Positions 1 to 5,682 of a DNA stretch of 5,877 bases are shown one piece after another. How positions within the stretch are numbered: the first letter of the stretch is position 1; each line of letters begins with the position of its first letter. A program made the position numbers and the translations under genes. Origin of the DNA: an uncultured Azospirillum sp. (lineage in GTDB: Bacteria; Pseudomonadota; Alphaproteobacteria; RF32; CAG-239); the NCBI GenBank assembly GCA_902489675.1, contig CABUAP010000085.1, positions 1 to 5,877 of the forward strand, read 5' to 3'. Below the pieces are notes generated by a model. That model was not told where the DNA came from. It saw only the letters and a list, made by a program, of their open reading frames with translations, and made no database searches.

Positions 1-55
1 GTTCCAGTTCGGAAATCAGCTGGGCACGGGTCAGGTACAGATTTTTGTTGATCAT
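1..55 (-). CDS. 5' end of an unidentified minus-strand gene (partial)
   Basis: An ATG on the minus strand at 55-53 opens a frame that stays open to the left edge, giving 18 residues that begin MINKNLYLTR and continue AQLISELE. The gene is cut by the window, so its product cannot be named. The polar start followed by an amphipathic LTRAQLISEL stretch looks like the beginning of a helical cytosolic protein. It loosely recalls HU/IHF N-termini, but the match is far too short to use. The gene diverges from the hydrolase gene at 141, and the 85 bases between them are AT-rich and suited to promoters in both directions. A GGATAAG stretch lies just before the start and is only a weak ribosome-binding site. 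That this is a real gene rests on the open frame, the sensible start and the divergent layout. Confidence 0.45.
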   Translation of the reverse strand, partial: MINKNLYLTRAQLISELE

Positions 56-83
56 TTTAACTTATCCGAAATTAATTGTTGTT

Positions 84-89
84 TATAAT
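84..89 (+). promoter_or_regulatory. Candidate -10 box for the hydrolase gene
   Basis: TATAAT at 84-89 is a perfect sigma-70 -10 hexamer on the plus strand, about 50 bases before the hydrolase start. The -35 is poor: CTTATC at 61-66 with a 17-base spacer has only two matches, and a TG lies one base off the extended -10 position. Transcription would begin near 96. The region is AT-rich, so a chance match is possible. Confidence 0.35.
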
Positions 90-140
90 TTACTCCATTG
101 TGGTGGGGAGAAGTCAAGTTTTTTCTGGCGGAGATTTTAA

Positions 141-965
141 ATGTTGAAAAAAATATTGAAAATATCATCGGTTGCCGCGGCGGCGTTGTTTGTGTATCTG
201 GTTTGTTTGTATGCGGTGCAGGATTATCTGATTTTTTATCCGGATAAATTTTATGTCGGTCCGGCCGGCGCCGGCACACCCGAATTTGAGGAAATGCCGT
301 TGACAACGGCCGACGGGCATTTGGTCATGGCTTGGTATGCCAAAGGCGATCCGGATAAACCGGCGATTTTATTTTTTCACGGCAATGCCGGACAGGTTGC
401 GACTTTTGCTCCCCATCTCAGAGCTTATATAGAGGCCGGATATCCGGTGTTGATGCCGGAGTATCGCGGTTTTGCTCACAGCGGCGGCAAGCTGACCGAG
501 GATACGATGTATGCCGATGCCGTTGTTGCTTTTGATTATCTGAAACACAGACTCGGGCATGATAAAGTGGTTGTTTTCGGTTATTCGATGGGAACTGCGC
601 CGGCCTCTGCATTGGCAGGAATGCGGGAGCCGGATGCCGTCATTTTGGCTGCCCCATTCCGTTCACTTTATCGGGAAGTTGCCGATAAACCGGTTCCTTT
701 AGCGCGGCTGGTGGTGAAAAATCATTTGGAATCGGATAAATATATTGCTCGATACGACGGGCCGTTGTTGATTGTCCATGGTTTGGACGATAAGCTGATT
801 CTTCCCCGTCACGGCAAAGAGTTGTTTGCTCTGTCCCCGTCCGAAGATAAAGAGCTGCGTCTGGTAGAAGGCGTTGATCATAATCGGTTGTTTTTTGACG
901 ATGCCAACCATCAAATTATGCTGGACTGGCTTGCACGCCGTTATACGGAACCTGCCGGTAAGTAA
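141..965 (+). CDS. Membrane-anchored alpha/beta hydrolase (BEM46/ABHD13-like)
   Basis: This is a 274-residue serine hydrolase of the alpha/beta fold, probably acting on ester or acyl bonds; the substrate is unknown. Residues 1-8 are lysine-rich and residues 9-26 form one hydrophobic helix, so the protein is probably anchored in the inner membrane with the catalytic domain in the periplasm. Visible motifs are FFHGNAG at 78-84 (oxyanion-hole region), EYRGFAHSGG at 107-116, the nucleophile elbow GYSMG at 147-151 with Ser149, HGLDD at 213-217 with Asp217 as the likely acid, and VDHN with His247 as the base, so the triad is complete. Length and motif order fit the BEM46/ABHD13 group. The ATG start has GGAG about 8 bases upstream. 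The gene appears monocistronic, with a terminator 24 bases past its stop. A peptidase S33 or Hydrolase_4 label would also be consistent. Confidence 0.88.
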   Translation: MLKKILKISSVAAAALFVYLVCLYAVQDYLIFYPDKFYVGPAGAGTPEFEEMPLTTADGHLVMAWYAKGDPDKPAILFFHGNAGQVATFAPHLRAYIEAGYPVLMPEYRGFAHSGGKLTEDTMYADAVVAFDYLKHRLGHDKVVVFGYSMGTAPASALAGMREPDAVILAAPFRSLYREVADKPVPLARLVVKNHLESDKYIARYDGPLLIVHGLDDKLILPRHGKELFALSPSEDKELRLVEGVDHNRLFFDDANHQIMLDWLARRYTEPAGK

Positions 966-989
966 GTAGACACAGTATCTTCGGATACA

Positions 990-1019
990 AAAAAACTCCC
1001 TTGGTACAGGGAGTTTTTT
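990..1019. terminator. Bidirectional intrinsic terminator between convergent genes
   Basis: A 12-base perfect inverted repeat, AAAAAACTCCCT at 990-1001 and AGGGAGTTTTTT at 1008-1019, encloses a 6-base loop TGGTAC. The arms carry an A run on one side and a T run on the other, so the RNA from either strand gives a stem followed by U residues. It lies 24 bases after the hydrolase stop and 20 bases after the stop of the converging barrel gene, as expected for a shared terminator. Confidence 0.88.
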
Positions 1020-1039
1020 GCAGGATTGATTGGCCGAAA

Positions 1040-1660
1040 CTAGAAAACGTAGCGGATACCGCCGTAGATTTCTTCATTGTGAACTTTACCACGGCCGATT
1101 TTGCCCATGTCGTAATAACGGTAACCGACGTCAATATTCAGACGGTTGGTCATTTTGGCAGAGATACCGCCGCCCAAAACCCAAGTAAAGTTGTGTTTCT
1201 TATAGCTGTCGCTGCCATCGTCATACGAGAATTTGTATTCCAGATTGGTTACACCGATACCGGCCTGCAAGTAAGGCGTGAACCAAGTATACGGGGAGAA
1301 ATCGTAGTAAACATTGAACATATAGGAATCGTATTCAAAAGTTCCGGTGCTCTTGGAAACAATCGGATCACGTCCTTCAATCGGAATAATAAGCGTTTCG
1401 GAATCTTCGCTCTTGTCACGCCAAATATATTCTACTTCTGCGCGGAAGTATTGGTAACGGTAACCAATGGCGCCGGAAAGCATGAACAGGTTGTCGTCAA
1501 TTTCCAGACGATCACCGCTGGTGTGTTTGGCACCGATATCCGGTTCGGCGACGCCGCCGCGGATACCGAGATATATACCATCGCATTCGGCCATGGCGTC
1601 AGCCGCCGCGACCATCCCCAAAACTATTGCCGATGCTCCGGCCAACATTTTTTTCAACAT
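1040..1660 (-). CDS. Outer-membrane beta-barrel protein (OmpA-like/opacity-type porin family)
   Basis: The 206-residue product carries a classic signal peptide: MLKK, a hydrophobic core over residues 6-20 and a probable cleavage after AMA (residue 24). The mature part alternates polar and aromatic residues in strands separated by charged loops. Examples are the first strand IYLGIRGG (29-36), GYRYQYFRAEVEYIW (66-80), FTPYLQAGIGV (127-137), NIDVGYRYYDMG (175-186) and the last strand IYGGIRYVF ending in Phe206, a typical BAM recognition terminus. This matches small eight-stranded barrels of the OMP_b-brl/surface-antigen type found in alphaproteobacteria. Its role could be structural, adhesive or porin-like; the sequence does not say. 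AGAGGA lies 9 bases before the ATG. The gene is alone, convergent with the hydrolase and divergent from the DUF721 operon. Confidence 0.87.
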   Translation of the reverse strand: MLKKMLAGASAIVLGMVAAADAMAECDGIYLGIRGGVAEPDIGAKHTSGDRLEIDDNLFMLSGAIGYRYQYFRAEVEYIWRDKSEDSETLIIPIEGRDPIVSKSTGTFEYDSYMFNVYYDFSPYTWFTPYLQAGIGVTNLEYKFSYDDGSDSYKKHNFTWVLGGGISAKMTNRLNIDVGYRYYDMGKIGRGKVHNEEIYGGIRYVF

Positions 1661-1738
1661 TCTTAAGATTCCTCTCGTTAAAGCAAAATGAAAATTCTGG
1701 TAGGAAGACTACATTATTTTTTTAATTGAATCAAGCTT

Positions 1739-1767
1739 TTTATATGACGGTGTCCGATTTGGTACAA
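1739..1767 (-). promoter_or_regulatory. Candidate promoter of the outer-membrane protein gene
   Basis: On the minus strand TTGTAC (1767-1762) and TATAAA (1744-1739) are separated by 17 bases, giving a good -10 and a mediocre -35. Transcription would start near 1732 with a leader of about 70 bases. A 9-base palindrome TTGAATCAA at 1726-1734 overlaps the predicted start site and could be an operator or chance. A weaker alternative is TTGATT with TAGTCT nearer the gene. Confidence 0.35.
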
Positions 1768-1770
1768 ATT

Positions 1771-1798
1771 TTGACAAGAACCGCCGTTACGGTAATTT
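1771..1798 (+). promoter_or_regulatory. Candidate promoter of the DUF721-dsbA-F0 operon
   Basis: A perfect -35 TTGACA at 1771-1776 is followed after 16 bases by TAATTT at 1793-1798, a weak -10 with three matches. Transcription would begin near 1805, about 40 bases before the ATG at 1847. That would leave a TTG start at 1811 with almost no leader, which supports the later start. The -35 lies only 3 bases from the -35 proposed for the divergent barrel gene. Confidence 0.4.
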
Positions 1799-1846
1799 AA
1801 GCAGCACAGCTTGCCTTTTCAATATTTTTGTGTTAGTGATGCCGTT

Positions 1847-2386
1847 ATGGCAAAAGAAATAAAAACACATGAAAGTAAAAGAACCGCTTCGGGATTGAAT
1901 ACGCTTTCCTCCGAAACTATGCCGCTTTTGCGGCGGTTGATTGGTAAAAAAGGGATGATGGCGGCCGATATTCTTGCCTTTTGGGAACAAATTGCGGGGG
2001 AAGAGCTGGCCGCTTTTACCTTTCCCGAAAAAATCAGTTTTAAAACCGGCGAAAGGCGGGACGGCACTTTGCAGGTGGCGGTTATAAACGGTGCGTTTGC
2101 TTTGGAGTTGCAGCATCGGGAACGTTTTGTTTTGGAAAAAGTCAATTCTTTTTTTGGTTACAAAGCCGTGACCAAGCTGAAAATCAGGCAAAGTGCCGGT
2201 CTTTCCACGGCCGTGCGGCGGCAATTTAATCAACCGGAACTTAAGAAAACACTTGTAAGCAGCGAAGAACAAAATTATATTGAACAACTGAGCGAAGGGC
2301 TGAGTGACAATGAGTTGCACAGCAGTTTGGTTCGTTTGGGAAAAAGCGTATTATCACAAAACCGAAATAAACAGGAGCAGCAATGA
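1847..2386 (+). CDS. DUF721 / DciA-like protein
   Basis: A 179-residue protein of the DUF721 family, whose studied member DciA helps load the replicative helicase DnaB in bacteria lacking DnaC/DnaI. Residues 24-112 show the family pattern: a helix containing ADILAFWEQIAGEEL (40-54), FPEKISF (59-65), then GTLQVAVINGAFALELQH (73-90) and a lysine-rich helix and strand, VLEKVNSFFGYKAVTKLKI (95-113). This is the KH-like core. A C-terminal helix with LVRLGKSVL (161-169) resembles alphaproteobacterial members. I chose ATG 1847; a TTG at 1811 is in frame and would add 12 residues, but it lacks a ribosome-binding site and the extra residues do not look conserved. No start has a strong Shine-Dalgarno. 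The TGA stop overlaps the next ATG (ATGA), implying translational coupling. The helicase-loading role is inferred from the family. Confidence 0.82.
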   Translation: MAKEIKTHESKRTASGLNTLSSETMPLLRRLIGKKGMMAADILAFWEQIAGEELAAFTFPEKISFKTGERRDGTLQVAVINGAFALELQHRERFVLEKVNSFFGYKAVTKLKIRQSAGLSTAVRRQFNQPELKKTLVSSEEQNYIEQLSEGLSDNELHSSLVRLGKSVLSQNRNKQEQQ

Positions 2387-3108
2387 CTTTTGAAAATGTT
2401 ATCAAGAAAGTGAGCCAAATATTGGCCGCCGCATTCATATTTTTTATGGCTGACAATTTTTATTTGTCTTGGAAAGGGTTTAATTGGGTGGATGGCAGTT
2501 TGGTGCTGGTTCCGTCTGCCGAAGCGGCGGTTCCCGCTGTTAACGGCAGTGTTGTGCCCAGCCGTTTTGATATGAATGCCGTGCACGTTCTCGGCAAGGC
2601 CGATGCGCCGGTAACCATTTTTGAGTTTTCTTCTCTCGGATGTTCCCATTGCGCGGATTTTCATTTAAATATGCTGCCGGAATTGAAAAAAGACTACATT
2701 GACAGCGGAAAAGTCAAATTGGTTTTTGCCGATTTTCCGATTGATGCAAAATCAATGAAAGCGGCGATGCTGGCACGCTGTATGCCGGCCGATAAGTATT
2801 TTGATTTTTTGAGCCTGTTGTTTAAAAAACAGCTGACATGGGGGCTTTCGTTTAAAACCGAAAAACTGCTGATCAGCTATGCCGAACTGGAAGGTATGAG
2901 CGCCGAAAAAGCCAAGGCTTGTATGGATGATGACGAAACGGCCAAGGAAATGATGTCGGTTCGCCAAGACGCAATGGAAAAGTTGAAGATTCAGGGAACA
3001 CCTTCTTTTCTGGTCAGGAGTGCTTTGGGCGAAGAGGTTTTGCCGGGTGTGCCGAGTTATGAAAAACTGCAGGAAGTGTTGAATAAATATCTCGGTGTTA
3101 ATAAGTAA
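2383..3108 (+). CDS. DsbA-family periplasmic thiol:disulfide oxidoreductase
   Basis: A 241-residue thioredoxin-fold protein (Thioredoxin_4/DsbA type) expected to form or isomerise disulfides in periplasmic proteins. Residues 10-28 are hydrophobic and act as a signal anchor or uncleaved signal; a cleavage near AEA (46-48) is possible but far from the core. The fold starts about residue 65 with the APVTIFEFSSLGC strand. The active site is CSHC at 87-90, and the cis-proline loop is GTPSF at 205-209. Two further cysteines, Cys133 and Cys180, lie in the helical insertion where many members of this subfamily have a second pair. The start overlaps the DUF721 stop by 4 bases. DUF721 next to a DsbA-like gene is, from memory, a recurring alphaproteobacterial arrangement, often with smc following; here atpI follows instead. 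Clients are unknown. Confidence 0.87.
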   Translation: MTFENVIKKVSQILAAAFIFFMADNFYLSWKGFNWVDGSLVLVPSAEAAVPAVNGSVVPSRFDMNAVHVLGKADAPVTIFEFSSLGCSHCADFHLNMLPELKKDYIDSGKVKLVFADFPIDAKSMKAAMLARCMPADKYFDFLSLLFKKQLTWGLSFKTEKLLISYAELEGMSAEKAKACMDDDETAKEMMSVRQDAMEKLKIQGTPSFLVRSALGEEVLPGVPSYEKLQEVLNKYLGVNK

Positions 3109-3134
3109 GTAACCTTTAAGGGGTATGCTGGCCG

Positions 3135-3446
3135 ATGAAAAAAATTCCTGAAGACATCAGGGAACTGGAAAGCAAAATCGCAAATCTGCGGGCAAAAGAA
3201 AAACGCCTGCGGGAGCCGGCCGGGACTTCGGAATATGCCGGAGCCGCGGCGATAGGTTTGCGAATCGCTGTTGAGTTGTTGTCGGCAGTGCTGGTCGGCG
3301 GCGTTTTGGGATATGTCCTTGACCGCATGGCCGGTACCCGCCCGCTGTTCTTGTCCGTGTTTTTGCTTTTGGGCGGCGCGGCCGGTATCCTGAATGTTTA
3401 CCGTTTGTCGAAAGCGGAGGAAAAACGGAAAGTTAACAAGGAGTAG
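3135..3446 (+). CDS. atpI: AtpI, F0F1 ATP synthase assembly protein
   Basis: A 103-residue protein matching the alphaproteobacterial AtpI/gene 1 family, which assists c-ring assembly and may be involved in magnesium supply; it is usually not a structural subunit. Residues 5-28 form a charged, coiled-coil-like helix (ELESKIANLRAKEKRL). Two membrane helices follow, about 38-62 (with GLRIAVELLSAVLVGGVLGY) and 70-89 (LFLSVFLLLGGAAGILNVYR). The LDR after helix 1 and the NVYR after helix 2 are family hallmarks. The start at 3135 is preceded by AAGGGG, 11 bases away, slightly long; another ATG at 3125 gives only an 8-codon frame. It follows the dsbA-like gene by 26 bases and precedes atpB by 6, the normal first position of an F0 operon. 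Confidence 0.9.
   Translation: MKKIPEDIRELESKIANLRAKEKRLREPAGTSEYAGAAAIGLRIAVELLSAVLVGGVLGYVLDRMAGTRPLFLSVFLLLGGAAGILNVYRLSKAEEKRKVNKE
3438..3443 (+). promoter_or_regulatory. Ribosome-binding site that fixes the TTG start of atpB
   Basis: AAGGAG at 3438-3443, inside the last codons of atpI, stands 9 bases before TTG 3453 but 21 bases before the next in-frame ATG at 3465. The first spacing is ideal and the second is not, so atpB most likely starts at TTG. The N-terminal residues encoded from the TTG (SNPMEQF) also resemble the usual alphaproteobacterial subunit a N-terminus. Confidence 0.75.
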
Positions 3447-3452
3447 GTTAAG

Positions 3453-4175
3453 TTGTCGAATCCGATGGAACAGTTTGTCATTAAGCCGCTTATTCCGCTT
3501 AAGGCCGGTGATGTGGATATTTCGTTTACCAACTCGTCTTTGTTTATGCTGCTTTCGGTCGGAGCGGCAGTATTGTTGTTTTCTTTGTGTTTGCGTCGGC
3601 GAACGATTGTTCCCGGATTGGCGCAGTCGCTGCCGGAATATATTTATGTGTTTATCGCTAATTTGATGAAAGAAAACATCGGCCCTCACGGGTTGAAATA
3701 TTTCAGTTTTATTTTTTCGCTTTTTTTGTTTATTGCATTTGGCAATGTTTTGGGGTTGTTTCCCTATGCCTTTACGTTTACTTCGCACGCTACGGCTGTC
3801 GGCACATTGTCGATACTGGCGCTTGTTTTTAACATATGTGTCGGTATCAAAAACCGCGGGTGGGGATATCTGCGCACGTTTATGCCCCAAGGGATTCCGC
3901 TGTTGCTGGCGCCGTTGATTGTGCCGATTGAAATGATTTCGATGCTCTCCAAACCTTTTAGTTTGACGGTGCGTTTGGTTGCCAATATGACGGTCGGGCA
4001 TATTATGCTTAAGATTATCGCCGGTTTTATTGTCAGTTTGGGGGCGCTGGGGCTGATCCCGCTGCTTTTTAATTCCTGCATCATCGTTTTTGAGTTGTTT
4101 ATTGCGCTTTTGCAGGCTTTTATTTATACGGTACTGAGTTGTATTTATCTGGGGGATGCTTTGCGCAGCCACTAA
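3453..4175 (+). CDS. atpB: F0 ATP synthase subunit a
   Basis: The 240-residue stator subunit provides the two proton half-channels beside the c-ring in the inner membrane. It starts as MSNPMEQFVIKPLIPL and continues with ISFTNSSLFM, typical of alphaproteobacterial AtpB. Hydrophobic segments lie at about 30-48, 83-105, 114-133, 145-165, 178-200 and 203-232. The family signature SKPFSLTVRLVANMTVGH at 166-183 contains the essential Arg174 (equivalent to E. coli Arg210), and the last helix carries FELFIALLQAFIYTVL with Glu214 and Gln221. Another conserved-type acidic residue is Glu160 in VPIEMIS. Length is normal and no key residue is missing. The start is TTG, supported by a well-placed AAGGAG. 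It sits 6 bases after atpI and 54 before atpE. Confidence in identity is very high; the start is the only uncertain part. Confidence 0.97.
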   Translation: MSNPMEQFVIKPLIPLKAGDVDISFTNSSLFMLLSVGAAVLLFSLCLRRRTIVPGLAQSLPEYIYVFIANLMKENIGPHGLKYFSFIFSLFLFIAFGNVLGLFPYAFTFTSHATAVGTLSILALVFNICVGIKNRGWGYLRTFMPQGIPLLLAPLIVPIEMISMLSKPFSLTVRLVANMTVGHIMLKIIAGFIVSLGALGLIPLLFNSCIIVFELFIALLQAFIYTVLSCIYLGDALRSH

Positions 4176-4229
4176 AAATCAGGATTATTATGAAAAATGG
4201 TATTAATTAAATTTGGAAAGGAAAATTAA
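4176..4229 (+). promoter_or_regulatory. AU-rich leader with strong ribosome-binding site before atpE
   Basis: The 54 bases between atpB and atpE contain only 10 G or C. They end with AAAGGA at 4217-4222, 7 bases before the ATG. In E. coli an AU-rich, unstructured segment before atpE raises translation so that the c subunit is made in excess of a and b. The same role is inferred here from position and composition. I see no promoter that would make this a separate transcript. Confidence 0.5.
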
Positions 4230-4454
4230 ATGGAACCTTTAGCTTATATCGGCGCTTCTATTTGCGCTTTGTCCATGACCGTTGCCGCGTGGGGTGTGAC
4301 CAAACTATGGACAACTATTATCACCACCGTCGGTCGCAACCCTCAGGTTAAAAAGGATGTTGATATTTACGGCTGGGCCGGCTTTGCCGCGATTGAAGCT
4401 ATCGCTTTGTATGCTCTGGTTGTTGCATTGGTTATGCTGACCGGCGGGGAATAA
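4230..4454 (+). CDS. atpE: F0 ATP synthase subunit c with divergent first helix
   Basis: A 74-residue hairpin protein that forms the rotating c-ring and carries protons. Helix 1 spans about 5-34, the polar loop is GRNPQVKKDVD (35-45) with the conserved Arg36-Asn37-Pro38, and helix 2 spans about 46-70. The ion-carrying carboxylate is Glu56 in AAIEAIALY, exactly 20 residues after the loop Arg as in E. coli (Arg41 to Asp61), and Tyr61 follows. The residue after Glu56 is Ala, not the Ser/Thr of sodium-type rings, so proton coupling is likely. The oddity is helix 1: the usual GxGxG packing motif is replaced by AAWGVTKLWTT (19-29), leaving one of five glycine positions (Gly22) and adding Trp21, Lys25 and Trp27. 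Operon position, length and loop leave little doubt about identity. A strong ribosome-binding site precedes it. Confidence 0.94.
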   Translation: MEPLAYIGASICALSMTVAAWGVTKLWTTIITTVGRNPQVKKDVDIYGWAGFAAIEAIALYALVVALVMLTGGE

Positions 4455-4457
4455 GGT

Positions 4458-4499
4458 TTGCCGCCGGCGGACAAGATGAGAGTGCCTGGGCATTTTTGT
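4458..4499 (+). other. Possible weak hairpins in the atpE to b' gap
   Basis: The 90-base gap (4455-4544) holds a GC palindrome CCGCCGGCGG (4461-4470), extendable to a six-pair stem with one bulged A using the flanking TTG and CAA. A second short stem lies at 4481-4494 (AGTGC against GCATT, one G-T pair, loop CTGG) and leads into TTTTTGTTTT. This could be a leaky attenuator or an mRNA-stabilising element lowering expression of the stalk subunits relative to c. The stems are short and the function is unproven. The rest of the gap is featureless until AAGGGA before the b' start. Confidence 0.3.
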
Positions 4500-4544
4500 T
4501 TTCCGCGAGACAAGCAATGATTATTTTACAGAAAAGGGACGTTT

Positions 4545-5036
4545 ATGCCGCAGCTTGATTTTTCCGTATTTCCGTCACAGGCCTTTTGGCTGTTGATCAG
4601 CTTTATGCTGATGTGGCTGATTATGGCCAAAATGATTGTATCGAAAATTACCGATATTCTTAATCGGCGTCAACGTAAAATTGATGATTATCTTTCTGCC
4701 GCCGCAGAGTTTAAGCAGACGGCGGAAGATATTTTGGAAAAATATGAGCAGGCTTTGCATCAAGCTAACGCGCAAGCTGCGGAATATCTGCGTAAGGCGG
4801 CGGAAGATCTGGATAAGAAAACGGCGGAACGGGAGGAAGAAACATCGCGGCGTTTGGTCGAGATGCTGGCCGAAAGTGAAAAAAAAATAGAAGAAGACCG
4901 GCGGCTGACAATAGATAAAATTGAAAAAATATCAATTGATCTGGCTGCCCGAGTGGCCGGCAAGTTGGGGCTGGACAATGTTGTTTCGGCAGAAGATGTT
5001 GCCCGGATGGCAAAGCAGGAGCAGAAAGATGAATGA
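4545..5036 (+). CDS. atpF2: F0 ATP synthase subunit b' (first of two b-type chains)
   Basis: A 163-residue peripheral-stalk protein that, paired with subunit b, holds F1 stationary against subunit a. The opening MPQLDFSVFPSQAFWLLISF is the b' signature (a short periplasmic PQ-D-S-FPSQ-FW stretch), followed by one membrane helix at about 11-31. Residues 33-145 are a long, highly charged helix predicted to form a coiled coil (for example RRQRKIDDYL, AEDILEKYEQAL, EKKIEEDRR). The C-terminal part has DLAARVAGKLGLD, which resembles the delta-contacting end of b-type subunits. AAGGGA lies about 5 bases before the ATG. Alphaproteobacteria and photosynthetic bacteria have b and b' as separate genes, and the order c, b', b fits. 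Its stop overlaps the start of b by 8 bases. Confidence 0.93.
   Translation: MPQLDFSVFPSQAFWLLISFMLMWLIMAKMIVSKITDILNRRQRKIDDYLSAAAEFKQTAEDILEKYEQALHQANAQAAEYLRKAAEDLDKKTAEREEETSRRLVEMLAESEKKIEEDRRLTIDKIEKISIDLAARVAGKLGLDNVVSAEDVARMAKQEQKDE
5017..5021 (+). promoter_or_regulatory. Ribosome-binding site that fixes the start of subunit b
   Basis: AGGAG at 5017-5021 is 7 bases before ATG 5029, inside the end of the b' gene. It selects ATG 5029 over the upstream in-frame TTG at 4921, whose extra 36 residues are a basic, Trp-rich shadow of the b' coding frame. It also gives translational coupling of the stalk pair. Confidence 0.85.
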
Positions 5037-5631
5037 GCAGACAGCCGGAAAAGAACTGCTTGATGCAACGCAGCAGGCGGTGGTGGGCGCAGCCGGCAAT
5101 GTGGAAACAATATTGAAAGATACCGCGCAGGAATTGGGCGGTACGGAAGCGTTGTTTTATCAAACAGCCGAGTTTTGGGTCGGTATGGCTTTTGTGTTGG
5201 TTATGGTTGCTCTTTTTGTGCCGCTGAAAAAGGCATTGTTGGCTTTTTTGGGGGGCTATGCCGCGAAAGAAGCCGGCCGGATCGACGAAGCCGAACATTT
5301 GAAAACCGAAGCGCGGAAGTTGTTGGCTGCTTATGAACAAAAGGTCGAAAATATTAACACTGAAACAACGGGGATTTTGACCAAAGCCAAGAAAGAAGCT
5401 AACTTTTTAAAGAAAAAATCTTTGTCGGAATTAGATCGCAAGCTGCAAGCTCAGGAAAAAAATGTTCAGGAACGGGTTAGCGGTGAATTGAGCCGTGCCG
5501 AGAGTGAGTTGACAGCTTTGGTAACCGAGCGGACGATCGGGCTGTTAAGAGATACGTTAGCGGTCAAACTTAATGATGAAACTCGGGCAAGGCTGATTGA
5601 CGAATCGATAAAAAGAATCGAAATTTTGTAG
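5029..5631 (+). CDS. atpF: F0 ATP synthase subunit b with N-terminal extension
   Basis: A 200-residue peripheral-stalk chain, partner of b'. The membrane helix is at about 48-68, beginning with AEFWVGMAFVLVMVALFVPL, close to the family pattern (P/A)EFWV-AFVL. A long charged helix follows, with KTEARKLLAAYEQKVENI (92-109) and KAKKEANFLKKKSLSELDRK (119-138). The C-terminal region contains ERTIGLLRDTLAVKLNDETRARLIDESI (167-194), typical of the F1-binding end. Unlike most bacterial b subunits, which enter the membrane within the first few residues, this one has about 45 residues before the helix, rich in Gln, Ala and Glu (TAGKELLDATQQAVVG) and presumably periplasmic. The start is ATG 5029 with a good AGGAG, so the extension does not come from a wrong start unless a later one is used, and no Met occurs between residue 1 and the helix. 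A terminator follows 20 bases after the stop. Confidence 0.93.
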   Translation: MNEQTAGKELLDATQQAVVGAAGNVETILKDTAQELGGTEALFYQTAEFWVGMAFVLVMVALFVPLKKALLAFLGGYAAKEAGRIDEAEHLKTEARKLLAAYEQKVENINTETTGILTKAKKEANFLKKKSLSELDRKLQAQEKNVQERVSGELSRAESELTALVTERTIGLLRDTLAVKLNDETRARLIDESIKRIEIL

Positions 5632-5651
5632 CGGAAATTTTCTTTTAATGC

Positions 5652-5682
5652 AAAGCACAAACACAGATGTTTGTGCTTTTTT
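5652..5682 (+). terminator. Intrinsic terminator of the F0 operon
   Basis: AAAGCACAAACA at 5652-5663 and TGTTTGTGCTTT at 5668-5679 form a perfect 12-pair stem with a CAGA tetraloop, followed by a run of T to 5682. It begins 20 bases after the stop of subunit b. It marks the end of the transcript and shows that F1 genes are not part of this operon. Confidence 0.92.

Noticed and set aside
1001..1666. A 221-codon plus-strand open frame
   Set aside because: It is the antisense shadow of the outer-membrane barrel gene, which has a signal peptide, barrel strands and a ribosome-binding site. The plus frame has no start signal and crosses the terminator.
3057..4172. A 371-codon minus-strand open frame
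   Set aside because: It is antisense to the end of dsbA, atpI and atpB, and its product is very rich in Gln, Arg, Lys and Asn without any domain. The length is a by-product of the codon composition of the real genes.
4476..4520. A 14-residue open frame in the atpE to b' gap
   Set aside because: It has no ribosome-binding site, is very short and has no recognisable feature; a chance frame is more likely.
4921..5028. A longer form of subunit b starting at TTG 4921
   Set aside because: The extra residues are the shifted frame of b' and have no conserved character, while ATG 5029 has AGGAG at the ideal distance.
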